A stretch of 64,000 nt of DNA, taken from the NCBI GenBank assembly GCA_030295235.1, contig AP026172.1, positions 620,001 to 684,000 of the forward strand. Direction: 5' to 3'. A program made the position numbers and the translations under genes. The stretch comes from Fistulifera solaris. Taxonomy: Eukaryota; Bacillariophyta; Bacillariophyceae; Naviculales; Stauroneidaceae. Under the pieces are notes generated by a model, which worked only from the letters and a program-made list of their open reading frames with translations, was not told where the DNA came from and searched no databases. Of this stretch, positions 1 through 9,394 are shown piece by piece; within the stretch, counting starts at the first letter, position 1, and every line of letters starts with the position of its first letter.

Positions 1-73
1 AAAAGACCTAGTAATCTTGATGAAGTGCGGACAAAGTGAAATAGCAGAGAGGCTACAATTCAACTTATTACTA

Positions 74-1990
74 TTACTCGGGTTTTAGTAGTGGGAATGC
101 AATAACGTCACGAATACTTGCCGAATTGGTCAAAAGCATAACCAGTCGATCGATTCCAATACCCAAGCCACCCGTCGGCGGCATGCCCTGCTCTAGCGCC
201 TGCAAGAAATCTTCGTCGACATCACACGCTTCTTCATCACCCGCGGCCTTTTTCGCGGCCTGTGCTTCGAATCGGATGCGTTGGTCAACAGGATCAGTTA
301 ATTCACTAAAAGAGTTGGCATGCTCCCTTCCAACAGCAAATAACTCGAAGCGTTCCGTCAACCCTGCTTTGGTCCTATGTGGCTTCGCCAAAGGACTGAC
401 TTCAACTGGATAATCGATCACAAATGTGGGTTGAATGCATTCAGGTTCGCAGAGCTCTTCGAAACACGCATTTAGAATCTGGCCCATAGTTGGCAAGGAA
501 GCAACGTCGGGGACTCCCGCTGCTGTGGCTGCGGCACGAGCTTTGCTGAGTGAGGCTTCGTCGCCATCTTGAAGCTCTGCGAAATCAAAGTTCATACGTT
601 CCTTAACGATATCATGCATTGTTACACGGCGCCATGGTCGTTCAAATGATATCTGGTGTTCACCATAGGGCACAGTTAATGTTCCACAGACCTTTAGAGC
701 CAACTCGCAGACTAATTCTTCCGTCAAGTCCATCATGTCATGATAATCCGCGTAGGCTTGATACAGTTCAATGGAGGTAAATTCTGGGTTATGCCGTGTG
801 CTTATGCCCTCATTGCGGAAAATGCGTCCCATTTCGTACACTTTCTCGAATCCTCCTATAATCAAGCGTTTCAGATGCAATTCCGTAGCGATTCGCATGG
901 TAAGCTCCAAATCTAGGGCATTGTGATACGTCTCGAAAGGTTTTGCCTCGGCACCACCGGGTACAGAATTCAAAACGGGGGTATCCATTTCCAAGAAGCC
1001 GCGGTCGTCTAAAAATCGACGGATCTGCGAAGATATTTGAGCTCTTTTACGGAATGTATCTTTTACATTTGAGTTTACGATAAGATCCACGTGACGCTGT
1101 CGATAGCGTTTCGTGACGTCTTGTAATCCATGGAACTTATCTGGCAAGGGCAACAAAGCCTTAGTCAACATTTTCCACGAGTTGCACCACAACGTGAGTT
1201 CTCCCTTGTCCGTACGACGCATAGTCCCAGTGACGCCGATGATATCGCCGCCGTCCGTCCAGTCTTTGAGAGTCTAGCGAAAAGAGACAGGAATTAGTTT
1301 TGAGGACCATCGAAGCCAAGAAAAGCTCTGACTTCATTACAGAATATACGTACTTGAAAATTGTCGGCCAATCTATTTTGATCGAGCTGCAGTTGGAGAA
1401 TGCCAGTTTCATCTTGTATGGTAAAGAACGCCAGTTTTCCAAATACACGACGTGTCAAAATACGTCCTGCTGTAGCAATAGTGACACCCGAGCCATCTTC
1501 CTCGCCAGGTTCTAACTTGTCCTGATACAAAGCAGACAATTGAGACGCTGTGTGCGAAACATCAAAAGTGTATTCAAACGGATTGATGCCTGTATCACGC
1601 ATGGCTTGCACCTTTGCAAGCGTATTTGTCGTAGTTCAGAATTAGAGAGCTCAGGCTGCGGCTCGTTTTTTCGTTGCTGATTTTGTTTCGGTGGGGGTTG
1701 TTTCTTAGGTTTAGTCGCTGTCGCAACAGTTGCTGGCGCTTCGTCTGAGGGCAGCTGTGTCTTTAAAGCAAGTAGCTCTGCAATGTATGGTGCCAGGGTT
1801 TCCTTATCAACGCCATCACTTTTGAGTTGGCGGATCTGATCCCCTTGATTTTGATTTGTTCTTCAATCTCGCTGCTCATAAAGCGACTTGTAACGAGAGT
1901 GCCTCGAGTTGACCGAGCTAAGAGAAAAGCCCGAGTGCGTGCCACTGATGCCCACATAGTCATCATGTGAAGTGCAACAATGAATCGCAT
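74..1990 (-). CDS. KARS: Lysyl-tRNA synthetase, class II, with WHEP domain and possible dual start
   Basis: Charges tRNA-Lys with lysine. Seen: an Arg-rich N-terminus ([17 protein letters not shown]), then a WHEP-like helix pair ([20 protein letters not shown]), an OB-fold anticodon-binding region, class II motif 2 ([14 protein letters not shown]) and motif 3 ([13 protein letters not shown]). About 612 residues, normal for a eukaryotic enzyme. One 80-bp GT-AG intron runs from 1353 to 1274. Two frame changes near 1850 and 1625, each in a short A run on the coding strand, are cured by one extra A, so I read one gene. ATG codons at 1990 and 1879 are in frame. The first adds 37 residues that look like an organelle presequence, the second gives a typical cytosolic start (MSSEIEEQ). 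Dual targeting is inferred. It is head-to-head with the J-protein gene. Family call is secure, the N-terminus less so. Confidence 0.93.
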
Positions 1991-2552
1991 GTCTTGATGT
2001 GATTACGACTGCACTAATGTTTAATGAATCCGTAGTCTGATCACAATGTAAGTTCTGGAATTTGGCTTAGTTGCATATCTCCCAGCTTCGAATTGTAGGG
2101 ATGTGTTTCGCTAGTGATGTTATTGCTTCTTTGTTCTCGTTGTCCCTTCGTCGACAGGAAATGATTGGCGTTGATGATGATGAGGTTTTTGTGTCACGGA
2201 GACATAGAGAAACGAGGCACGCTGCGACGTAAGGGTTTATTTTTGTATTACTCCGGAGTCCGGAGTAAGATATTAGTTGCCTATCAGTCCTGATGTAGTC
2301 GAGTCACGAATACGTCTCGACGCAAACGTTTTTTTTACCCCCCCCACTGCTTTCCACCTGGAGGCCAGAGCTCGTTCCTTTACATTTCAACACTTTCAAG
2401 GTGAACGACACAATCAACAAACTTTTAGCCTACCCTGGTGACTGTTGTTTTATAAAGCGCATTGTGCTGTTTCAAAGCTGCATTAGACTTACCAGACAAG
2501 ATAATAGTAGATCAACCTCACAGCAAAGTAATTCAAATCAACATCACTCATC
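1991..2552. other. Divergent promoter region, KARS / J protein
   Basis: No gene seen. It separates two head-to-head genes. It holds a 21-bp palindrome (2248-2268) of the recurrent TACTCC/GGAGTA type and pyrimidine-rich runs near 2330-2345. Confidence 0.6.
2248..2268. promoter_or_regulatory. Palindromic TTACTCC...GGAGTAA element
   Basis: A 21-bp odd palindrome, TTACTCCGGA / centre base / TCCGGAGTAA, in the shared promoter of two divergent genes. Related half-sites recur in other gaps of this window. Role as a protein-binding site is inferred from symmetry and placement only. Confidence 0.4.
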
Positions 2553-3690
2553 ATGTCCGAACAACAAAATGATGCATCTGGGGGCGACGACATGTCCGGA
2601 TTGACAGGTTTCTTTTTCTACATGTTCATCGTTCACCCTATAACGGCCTGGATTCTACGTCCAGGAAGATTTGAACGCAAAAAGAGCATCATGTATGCGA
2701 TTTTATTTCTAGCAGGGCTCGCAGCCATAAAAACAGGTGAGTTGAATATTTTAGGGGAACGAACTAGAGAGTGCAACATTTATTTTGCCGCCTCGTTTCT
2801 CACATTAATCATCCTAAAGGTCTGGAAGTACAACAACGCGGACCCAATTATTACCAGAAACTTGGCATCACTCGCAGTTCCAGTCCTCTTGAAATCAAAC
2901 GCGCCTACAAGAAATTAAGTTTGCAACTTCATCCCGATAAGAATCCCAGCCCCGACGCTCCAGCTCAGTTCGATGCGGTTAAGCAAGCTTACGACGTCTT
3001 GATGGATATGGAACTAAGGGAGGTGTACAATAAATTCGGTCACGAAGGAATTCAACAAAACAAACGCTATTCTGAAACACAATTCTTGATGGAGATTGCT
3101 GTTTTCTACGTTAGCTACGGCGTCATGGCTTTCTTACTAACCATGGGCAAAAGAGCGGAGAAGCCAGAAATTGGACATTTACGGGCCTTCTTGCTATGCT
3201 TGTACTAGAAGTTGCGGTCATGTCATCACAAGGAAACCCTCTCCCGGAGTATTTATTTCCTACATTGACAGAATGTGAAATCGTATGGTTGCTCCATTCA
3301 CTCTTTCCAGCTTTCATGAACGGCTGTCGCTCGCTGGGCGCGTACCTCTTTGTGGACTTGGATGCACAAACAAGGCAGCTTTTGCTCGCTTTGCAAGAGC
3401 AGAACAAAGATATTCTTTTGGTTCTACGAGAGGTGCAAATTGGCGTGCAAACCATTCAAACTCATGGCGCTGGTCGCAATAGTACTAGCGGAGCTGTAGT
3501 TACGACGGATATGCCTAGAGCAACGCCTACAGGTAAAATTCGAGAATTGCAGGAGCGATTACAAGCTTCCAACAGCAGTGTCGCGCAAGCCGTGCAAAAC
3601 CTGAAAGCGGATAAGGGATCCTCCAGCAACCTGGGATTCTACGGTTTGATTCTGGGCTACATTGTCATTTCGTACGTGTTTAACAATTAA
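2553..3690 (+). CDS. Membrane J-domain (DnaJ/Hsp40) protein, ER type
   Basis: An Hsp70 co-chaperone anchored in a membrane, probably the ER. Seen in order: two N-terminal hydrophobic helices (GFFFYMFIVHPITAWIL and SIMYAILFLAGLAAI), a J domain starting YYQKLGI with the catalytic HPD in LQLHPDKN, further hydrophobic segments around 3085-3145 and 3165-3215, a Gln-rich helical stretch and a C-terminal hydrophobic tail (GFYGLILGYIVISYVF). An 83-bp GT-AG intron spans 2737-2819 and joins a split Gly codon. One frame change near 3150, in AAAA, is cured by one added A and restores an ARNWTFTGLL segment. About 351 residues. The J domain tells the class, the exact partner is unknown. It converges on the next gene with only 32 bp between stops. 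Confidence 0.85.
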
Positions 3691-3722
3691 TTAAAGTCTC
3701 AGCAACTAATAATTACGCGAAT

Positions 3723-4217
3723 TTAAGCTCCCAACTTTTTCATTTCTTCCCCGATGTACGTCATCATCTTCTGCTGAGCACGGGCACGTGTGTCCTTTGA
3801 CTTTGCAGCGGACGATTTCATGGCGCTGACCAGTTGCTGCGAGAGCTTTTCCTTCCCCAAAGCCTTTCCAGCATCTGTGACTATAACTTTCAGAGTCTTC
3901 GGCGGGTTGTGTCCGTCCCGCTCGACAGCTACCGTGGAAGGATCTCCACCAACACAAATAGCGTCATCTAATTCCTTCTGCAAGACCATTCGAGCTTGAA
4001 TACCGAGCTTGTACTCCTCGATAGTCATACCCATCGCTTTCGCAGTTTGTTCCATTTGTGCTAATTCATCTGGATTGTCTTCCGTAGGCATTCCTGCGCC
4101 GGCTCCTGTGAACATTTCAAGAGATGTCACGGCACAGCGCTGACCCATGTTTGCAAGAGGTACAGTAAAAGCGAATGCCGCTGGTAAAGCGCACAAAACA
4201 GCTAAAGAGATTCGCAT
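3723..4217 (-). CDS. Plastid-targeted small protein, YbaB/EbfC-like (tentative)
   Basis: A complete 164-residue frame. The N-terminus is a signal peptide ending in a diatom plastid-type site (LPAAFAFTVP). The mature part has an alternating helix, a short strand-like middle (NPPKTLKVIVTDAG) and a C-terminal helix (LVSAMKSSAAKSKDTRA). This order recalls the YbaB/EbfC nucleoid-associated family, in which a DNA-binding dimer is formed, but I see no diagnostic motif and give this as a suggestion. No intron or frame problem. It shares a 458-bp divergent promoter with the Lhcf gene, so light-linked co-expression would be reasonable to expect. Confidence 0.6.
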   Translation of the reverse strand: MRISLAVLCALPAAFAFTVPLANMGQRCAVTSLEMFTGAGAGMPTEDNPDELAQMEQTAKAMGMTIEEYKLGIQARMVLQKELDDAICVGGDPSTVAVERDGHNPPKTLKVIVTDAGKALGKEKLSQQLVSAMKSSAAKSKDTRARAQQKMMTYIGEEMKKLGA

Positions 4218-4675
4218 ACTGGTTTTATTGAGAATGGTTGAAAGAATAAGAGAAATTTTTGAACGTGATGGATTCTTAACTCATTGAACTCCTCTTCAAC
4301 TTGAGAAATAATACAAGTACAACAGCGAAAACATCGATCGCGATCGTCGCGTCGGCATCATCGGCAACCGCGGCATAAAACACTTGTAAGTTGTGTCTGT
4401 GAGTCTTCCGGTGAGACGTGATGCTCCACACGGAACTCCTCGGAAGCCGATGAGATCGAAGAACAAGGAACTAGTTTCGCATAAGGGCAACGGTGAAGTG
4501 AAGCCTACTTATTATTCCTTGATGTTAACTCTCTATTACGGAGTATCTTTTTCTTCTATTTTCCGAAACAAACCTGAAGAGAAACACACCCGTATCTTTG
4601 TTTGTTTCAAGCACAATAATCCAAAGTTGGCACTCGCAGCTCCTTTTCGACAGCATTATCAACTAGCAACTAAGT
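4218..4675. other. Divergent promoter region, YbaB-like / Lhcf
   Basis: No gene seen. It contains a TACGGAGTA box (4537-4545) about 130 bp before the Lhcf start, and a short GC-rich TCG/GCG-rich patch near 4335-4375. Confidence 0.55.
4537..4545. promoter_or_regulatory. TACGGAGTA box upstream of Lhcf
   Basis: A nine-base TACGGAGTA, reverse complement of the TACTCCGTA seen at 9097. It lies between divergent genes. Regulatory role inferred from recurrence. Confidence 0.4.
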
Positions 4676-5287
4676 ATGAAAATTGCTGCTGCTCTCGCTT
4701 TTGTTGCATCGTCGGTGACTGCTTTCGCGCCGACGACAAGTACAGTTTCACGCAAGTCGTCACTCTCTGCTTTTGAAGATGAGCTTGGCGCCCAACCTCC
4801 TCTAGGGTTCTTTGATCCGCTCGGACTTGTTGCCGATGGAAACCAGGAGAAATTCGATCGACTTCGTTACGTCGAGCTCAAGCATGGAAGGATCTGCCAA
4901 CTCGCTTTTTTGGGACAAATTACTACGCGGGCCGGGTACCATCTGCCAGGGTCGATTGATTTCGAAGGTCACTCGTTTGACAGCTATCCAAACGGTCTTG
5001 CCGCTCTCTTTGGTCCAGATGCCATTCCAAACGCAGGACTTTTACAAATTGTAGGTTTCATTGGACTTCTTGAGCTTGCTGTCATGAAAGATATCACCGG
5101 AGGAGAGTTTCCTGGAGACTTTCGCAATGAATTCATCGATTTTGGATGGGACTCTTTAGATCCGGAAACAAAGTTGAGTAAGCGGGCCATCGAGCTTAAC
5201 AACGGTCGTGCTGCTATGATGGGTATTCTTGGACTGATGGTTCATGAGCAACTTGGTGGAGAGTTGCCGATAATTGGTACAATGTAA
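4676..5287 (+). CDS. Lhcf: Fucoxanthin-chlorophyll a/c-binding protein, Lhcf type
   Basis: A light-harvesting antenna protein of the thylakoid membrane that binds chlorophyll a/c and fucoxanthin. Seen: a bipartite plastid presequence with the SSVTAFAP cleavage site, then the very conserved FCP opening (FEDELGAQPPLGFFDPLGL), helix 1 with the chlorophyll-ligand motif RYVELKHGRI, a second hydrophobic helix (GLLQIVGFIGLLELAVM) and helix 3 with RAIELNNGRAAMMGILGLMV. 203 residues, usual for the family, with no intron and no break. The exact family member cannot be fixed from memory. The helix-2 region and the GRICQLAFLGQ stretch differ from the most abundant Lhcf forms I recall, so it may be a less typical member. 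Confidence 0.96.
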   Translation: MKIAAALAFVASSVTAFAPTTSTVSRKSSLSAFEDELGAQPPLGFFDPLGLVADGNQEKFDRLRYVELKHGRICQLAFLGQITTRAGYHLPGSIDFEGHSFDSYPNGLAALFGPDAIPNAGLLQIVGFIGLLELAVMKDITGGEFPGDFRNEFIDFGWDSLDPETKLSKRAIELNNGRAAMMGILGLMVHEQLGGELPIIGTM

Positions 5288-5689
5288 ACTAGAGCCGCAA
5301 CAGTTAATCCAGTGAAAGCTTCATTTAGGCCAAGTTCTGGCGCCTAGCACACAATAAAATAATAAAAATGCAACAGAAAGAGTTCAAACATATATCTTTC
5401 AATCTTGCCGTGTAAAAAATGCGAAATATTCACCGAAACTAGGTAATGACTATGCCTTGCGTCCGATTAGATCAGTGCAAATCGAATAAAGGAGATGAAA
5501 ACGCGCAACCTCCCACGAGTAATTTGCTAGGAGAAGTGAGTGACGAAAGCGTCCGCCTTCAGCTTTTTTATAATTATGAGTCACTAAAAAATTTGTGGTT
5601 TCATCAGAACTTACATAAGTCTTTCCCTGGTCCGGTCAATTAGTATGCTTCTGCGAAATCCAAGTGAAGGAACGCCAAGACGGTCTCCC
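5288..5689. other. 3' flank of Lhcf, no gene seen
   Basis: AATAAA-like signals lie near 5351-5365 (aataaaataataaaa), consistent with polyadenylation of the Lhcf transcript. Short frames at 5446-5643 have no recognisable content. Confidence 0.4.
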
Positions 5690-5703
5690 CCTTATTGGGA
5701 AAC

Positions 5704-5862
5704 GGGCTCTGGACTGGCCCTCTACTAACACTAGAGCTGGAGCTAGAACCAATGCCTACTCAGCGAAGTGCAAATATATGTGGAAAAGTAAAACAAAAAT
5801 GGAAATTCAGTCGAATGCCAATTTATAACATACCGACGTTAGGAAATTAGGAATGAATATTA
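5704..5862 (+). repeat. Left inverted repeat
   Basis: Matches the reverse complement of 7345-7507. Shared blocks in order are GGACTGGCCCTCTACTA, TAGAACCAA, TACTCA, GAAGTG, AAATATATGTG, ATTCAGTCGAATG and AAATTAGGAAT, with small indels between them. Confidence 0.7.
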
Positions 5863-7344
5863 ATAAAAAAGCTAAGATTTAAGCTTAAGCTCTAGTGCTT
5901 TCACGACAAAATTGTATTTTAATCGTAATCCGAAATTAACTCAAAGCGAACCAAAGCATCCGAGAAAATAAACTTAATAAGATTCAAGGGAAACGAAGCG
6001 CATGACATTAAAGATCATAACAAGATCACGAGTCTTCCACCGATTTTTAACTCAGCCCCGATGTATTCTGACAGGTGTCATCACCCACCCGTTATACAAT
6101 TTCGGGTTAGCGTTGAACCATTAGAAATGCTTTGTTTAAATGATTACAGCCTGAATATCTCCACCGAAACAAAATATGCCTACAAGCAAACGCAACCATT
6201 TCAAACGACACAAGAAACAAAAGCAAATTGCATGAAAATATTGTTCCAGGAATTTGGAAAAGTTAGCTAATGACATTTTTAGATGTCTTGTTGTAAAATT
6301 GAATAAGTTCCTTAATTTGTAGACGTTATGATAAGAGAGCTCTAAGAAGAGAAGCCACAAGTAATCTTTTAAAAGAGTGATATTTCTTCATAGAATATAA
6401 CTAATATTAAGCTTGTTATCACGGATTCTCATATCATCATTTTAGGGGGGGGGGGATTTCCAAACGTTGAAGGTTGATGTTTTACATTTTTTTAAAAGAG
6501 ATTTGATAAGGATCGATATGTGATCATATTCATGATTTGAACGCGGCGGGATGGAAAAGAGATGGAATCATTTTGAACCATGCTGGTTGTCTTGACGATT
6601 AAAAAAAAATTAAACAAGCACAACGTTAAGTTTGATGAACAGAGTTATAAATAATTTTTTCGTTGAGTCTGGAGAGTTCTTTAAACTTTGAGTAGCCTCA
6701 GGAGAGATTACAACATGATATTTTTATGACTATTCAACCAAGCCTTTAAATGTTATGTCTAACGAAGAAAAAATTTCTGGTCAGCGGAAAGGTCTTCTTC
6801 GCATTCCGTACATACAAGTGTATTATATTAACATTGGAGAAAAAACGCAACAATACATGATAACGTGTGAGAATAAAACATAGATGTGTTTTGTTTTTAA
6901 AATTCTAGTGAAGCAAAATTCTGATTTTATGTATTCGTTAATTTTCGGAAAGCTATTGAAAATAACGGAAAAACCTGGCATCTAAAGTTTTTTGTTTTTT
7001 ATACAATTCGTTAATAGACAAATAAGAGCCCTCATCAACTGCTTGGATACGTTGCATTTGAGTCAACGCTTTTGCAAGTTCAGATATAGTTTTCTGAATA
7101 ATAAGAGCCAGCTTTTCTTTTCAATTTTCAAATCGAGGGACTCAGTCTAACGCATGATGGATTGATCTGGTAGGTGCTCCGAGCCGAAGGAAAGATATAT
7201 GTATTGAGCTGTTATCGCAATGGTCAATACCGCCATTGCGAATACAGCACTTTGGATTTCGAATATCCTTTTACGTATGCGTATGTGCTTGGTCGATTGA
7301 TCATTCTTCATTTTTTAAAATACCTTACTATTTATATCTTTAAC

Positions 7345-7507
7345 ACATATATATTTTATTCCTAATTTTTTTTATCGTCAGAATCTAATCTTGACATTCG
7401 ACTGAATTTTCCACTTTTCATTCACATATATTTCAGTCTGACACTTCAATGAGTAAGCTTTGGTTCTAACTCCCTAGCCTTAGTGCGCTAGTAGAGGGCC
7501 AGTCCCG
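7345..7507 (-). repeat. Right inverted repeat
   Basis: Inverted partner of 5704-5862. Read on the minus strand it gives the same ordered blocks, from GGACTGGCCCTCTACTA near its outer end to AAATTAGGAAT near its inner end. Confidence 0.7.
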
Positions 7508-7803
7508 AGCCTTGGTTCCTTAAGTCAGAGTGCAAATTTGACAGTCGTCTGAATTTTTTGTGTTTTGATCAAGTCAACTTGCGCTTGTACGACGATATTC
7601 ATTGTTTTTTGATGTTATAGCTGCTGATTTGGTTGCTTATGATGTAGACTGTGTAGTTTCCGTGAACGAGAGCAGAGGTTGTTGAACTTGACCCGGTCTC
7701 ATTTGCAAGCGCTACTGCCCTGATCGTAGAGTTTTATTGTTGGCGTTCACTATTTCTGGGCAAGTGCATAAAAATAATTTTGATCATCAGAAGTTAACGC
7801 ATG

Positions 7804-8718
7804 TTATAAGAGCTCGTTGGTTACAAGAGTGTCTACAGAGAACGGGGTAGTCTCCAAACCTTTTTCCAAAAGCCACTTCAAATAAGCCTCAACTTTTTCT
7901 TCATCCATATGGCCCCAAGAGCCTGTTTTGGGCGAGAGATAATGGTCTCCTGTTGCTCTTTGAGCTGCCTCGAGCATCGTTTTTCTCCTTGTCGGCTTCG
8001 GGCACCCATTCCAATAGAATGTCCGCCATATCGCCGGCATTGCTCGCAGCCCAGGCAAAGCCCTTGGCCGTGGCCGCGAGAAAGTTGCGCAACGCACTAG
8101 CTTGTTCCGTGATGAATGCCTCGCTACAAGCGAGCACCGGGGAATAGCCGTAGGGAATGCCGTAATCGGCCATTTTAAAATGACGCAAAGCAACTCCGCC
8201 CAACTTCGCTTGGACGCCCTCCCAGTTAGCAAAAATCCAGGTCGAATCAGCTTGCTTTTCGAGAAGGATGTTCCAAATACCAACCGTTCGGGGTATTGAA
8301 GAACCAAATCTCCCTTTCCGCCATCGTTACGAACCAAGGATGCGACAATGGCATCTTCGTACTTCGCTTTATAGGATGCGTACGTTTTACCATCCAACTG
8401 AGCGGGGCGCTCGATGCCGCTGCTTTCGAGCACCGCGATGCTACTCAAGTCGCTTTGCAAGACGGCTGCAATCGCTTTTAGAGGAAAGGGTTTTTCCTTC
8501 GTGCGATAACTCAACAAGCTTTCCATCGGACAAAGGGCCAAGTCGACGAGACCCAGCTCAACTTTTTTGGCGGGGCTTTGCGTATAGTTGTCATTACCCG
8601 GGTGTTGAATATCAACATCAACGCCTGCTTCTTTGTACCATCCGTGGTGCAAGGCAGCGATGAATCCACTATGATTCACGTTGGGTGTCCAGTCGAGGGA
8701 GATACGAATGCGCTGCAT
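7804..8718 (-). CDS. NMT1/THI5-like protein (thiamine pyrimidine pathway / ABC substrate-binding fold)
   Basis: The family includes fungal THI5/NMT1, which makes the thiamine pyrimidine, and bacterial ThiY-type binding proteins. Seen: an opening typical of the family (RISLDWTPNVNHSGFIAALH), then GWYKEAGVDVDIQHPG, a Pro/Ser pocket strand (LGLVDLALCPMESLLSY), GIWNILLEKQADSTWIFANW, DYGIPYGYSPVLACSE and a C-terminal TNELL. The CCCFC motif of yeast Thi5 is not present, so synthesis versus binding is open. No targeting sequence from the ATG at 8718. The frame moves near 8285 and returns near 7982 (AAAAA run on the coding strand), and with both corrected the protein is 304 residues. It is head-to-head with the glycosyltransferase-like gene. 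Confidence 0.8.
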   Translation of the reverse strand: MQRIRISLDWTPNVNHSGFIAALHHGWYKEAGVDVDIQHPGNDNYTQSPAKKVELGLVDLALCPMESLLSYRTKEKPFPLKAIAAVLQSDLSSIAVLESSGIERPAQLDGKTYASYKAKYEDAIVASLVRNDGGKGDLVLQYPERLVFGTSFSKSKLIRPGFLLTGRASKRSWAELLCVILKWPITAFPTAIPRCSLVARHSSRNKLVRCATFSRPRPRALPGLRAMPAIWRTFYWNGCPKPTRRKTMLEAAQRATGDHYLSPKTGSWGHMDEEKVEAYLKWLLEKGLETTPFSVDTLVTNELL

Positions 8719-9394
8719 GATGATAAAAGATGCTGCTAATGAGTGATCTAAGCCGGTGATTGCTCGGCAGAGGTTGAGTCTTTCGCTTGACAAGCACGAA
8801 ACAGATCTTTCTCACGGATCTGACATCTGTATCTTTTTGTTGCTGGAAGTCCAAGAGCGTGCCAGACATAGTGGATTTATTGAGACACGCTTTCAACTGG
8901 GTCTGAGTCTGAGAGAAACCAAACGTATTTCGGATTTTGATGTGAAAAAATGAGAGGACGATGGAAAGATAAAAGATCCAACGTCCGGGGCGCCCTTGGC
9001 TATTGCGGCAGATGGCAGACGTTTGATCCTCTTCCCTATTGCAGATTAGAGCTTTGATTTTTTGCCTGACATCTCACATCGCTGCTTATTCTTTATTACT
9101 CCGTATTGGCAAGCCGAAGCGATCCTACAATGACCATCTAAATAATATCACTAGCAAGAACTAAAGACTAGTTCTTGTATTTTCTTATGCGTAAAGGTTA
9201 CTCAGTTTCAAAGTAATGGATGGCATTTCTACACTGTCTTCGATTGTAAAATCGGTAAGAACTTCGACCTGGAGGAGCCTTTCAACTGACTTTAAGCGCA
9301 AATACAAATAGCCAACAACACGTAGAAGAATTTGACGAAAAGTGCGATTTTGAAGACTGGGTTTGGAAACGAGTTTTATAGATATTGTAAAATT
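8719..9394. other. Divergent promoter region
   Basis: No gene seen between NMT1-like and the glycosyltransferase-like start. It holds a TACTCCGTA box at 9097-9105. Confidence 0.5.
9097..9105. promoter_or_regulatory. TACTCCGTA box
   Basis: The nine-base box in a divergent gap, the same as the reverse complement of 4537-4545 and 10985-10993. Role inferred. Confidence 0.4.

Larger units (their letters stand above)
5690..7517. mobile_element. AT-rich segment bounded by long inverted repeats, non-autonomous DNA-transposon-like
   Basis: About 1.8 kb with no convincing gene. Its ends are imperfect inverted repeats of about 160 bp (5704-5862 and 7345-7507). The interior has very low GC, roughly 18-30 percent in the lines I counted, with a run of nine or more G near 6447. 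TTA triplets occur just outside both ends (near 5692 and 7511) and could be a target-site duplication, but the outer boundary is not sharp. No transposase is present, so if it is an element it is non-autonomous and old. An alternative or additional reading is a centromere-like low-GC tract (see findings). Confidence 0.5.

Noticed and set aside
4335-4375. Similarity between a GC-rich patch here and 52960-52990
   Set aside because: About 20 bases of TCG/GCA-type simple sequence; too short and low in complexity to call a repeat family.
5446-7365. Short frames in the AT-rich region
   Set aside because: Low-complexity AT-rich peptides without motifs; explained by base composition.
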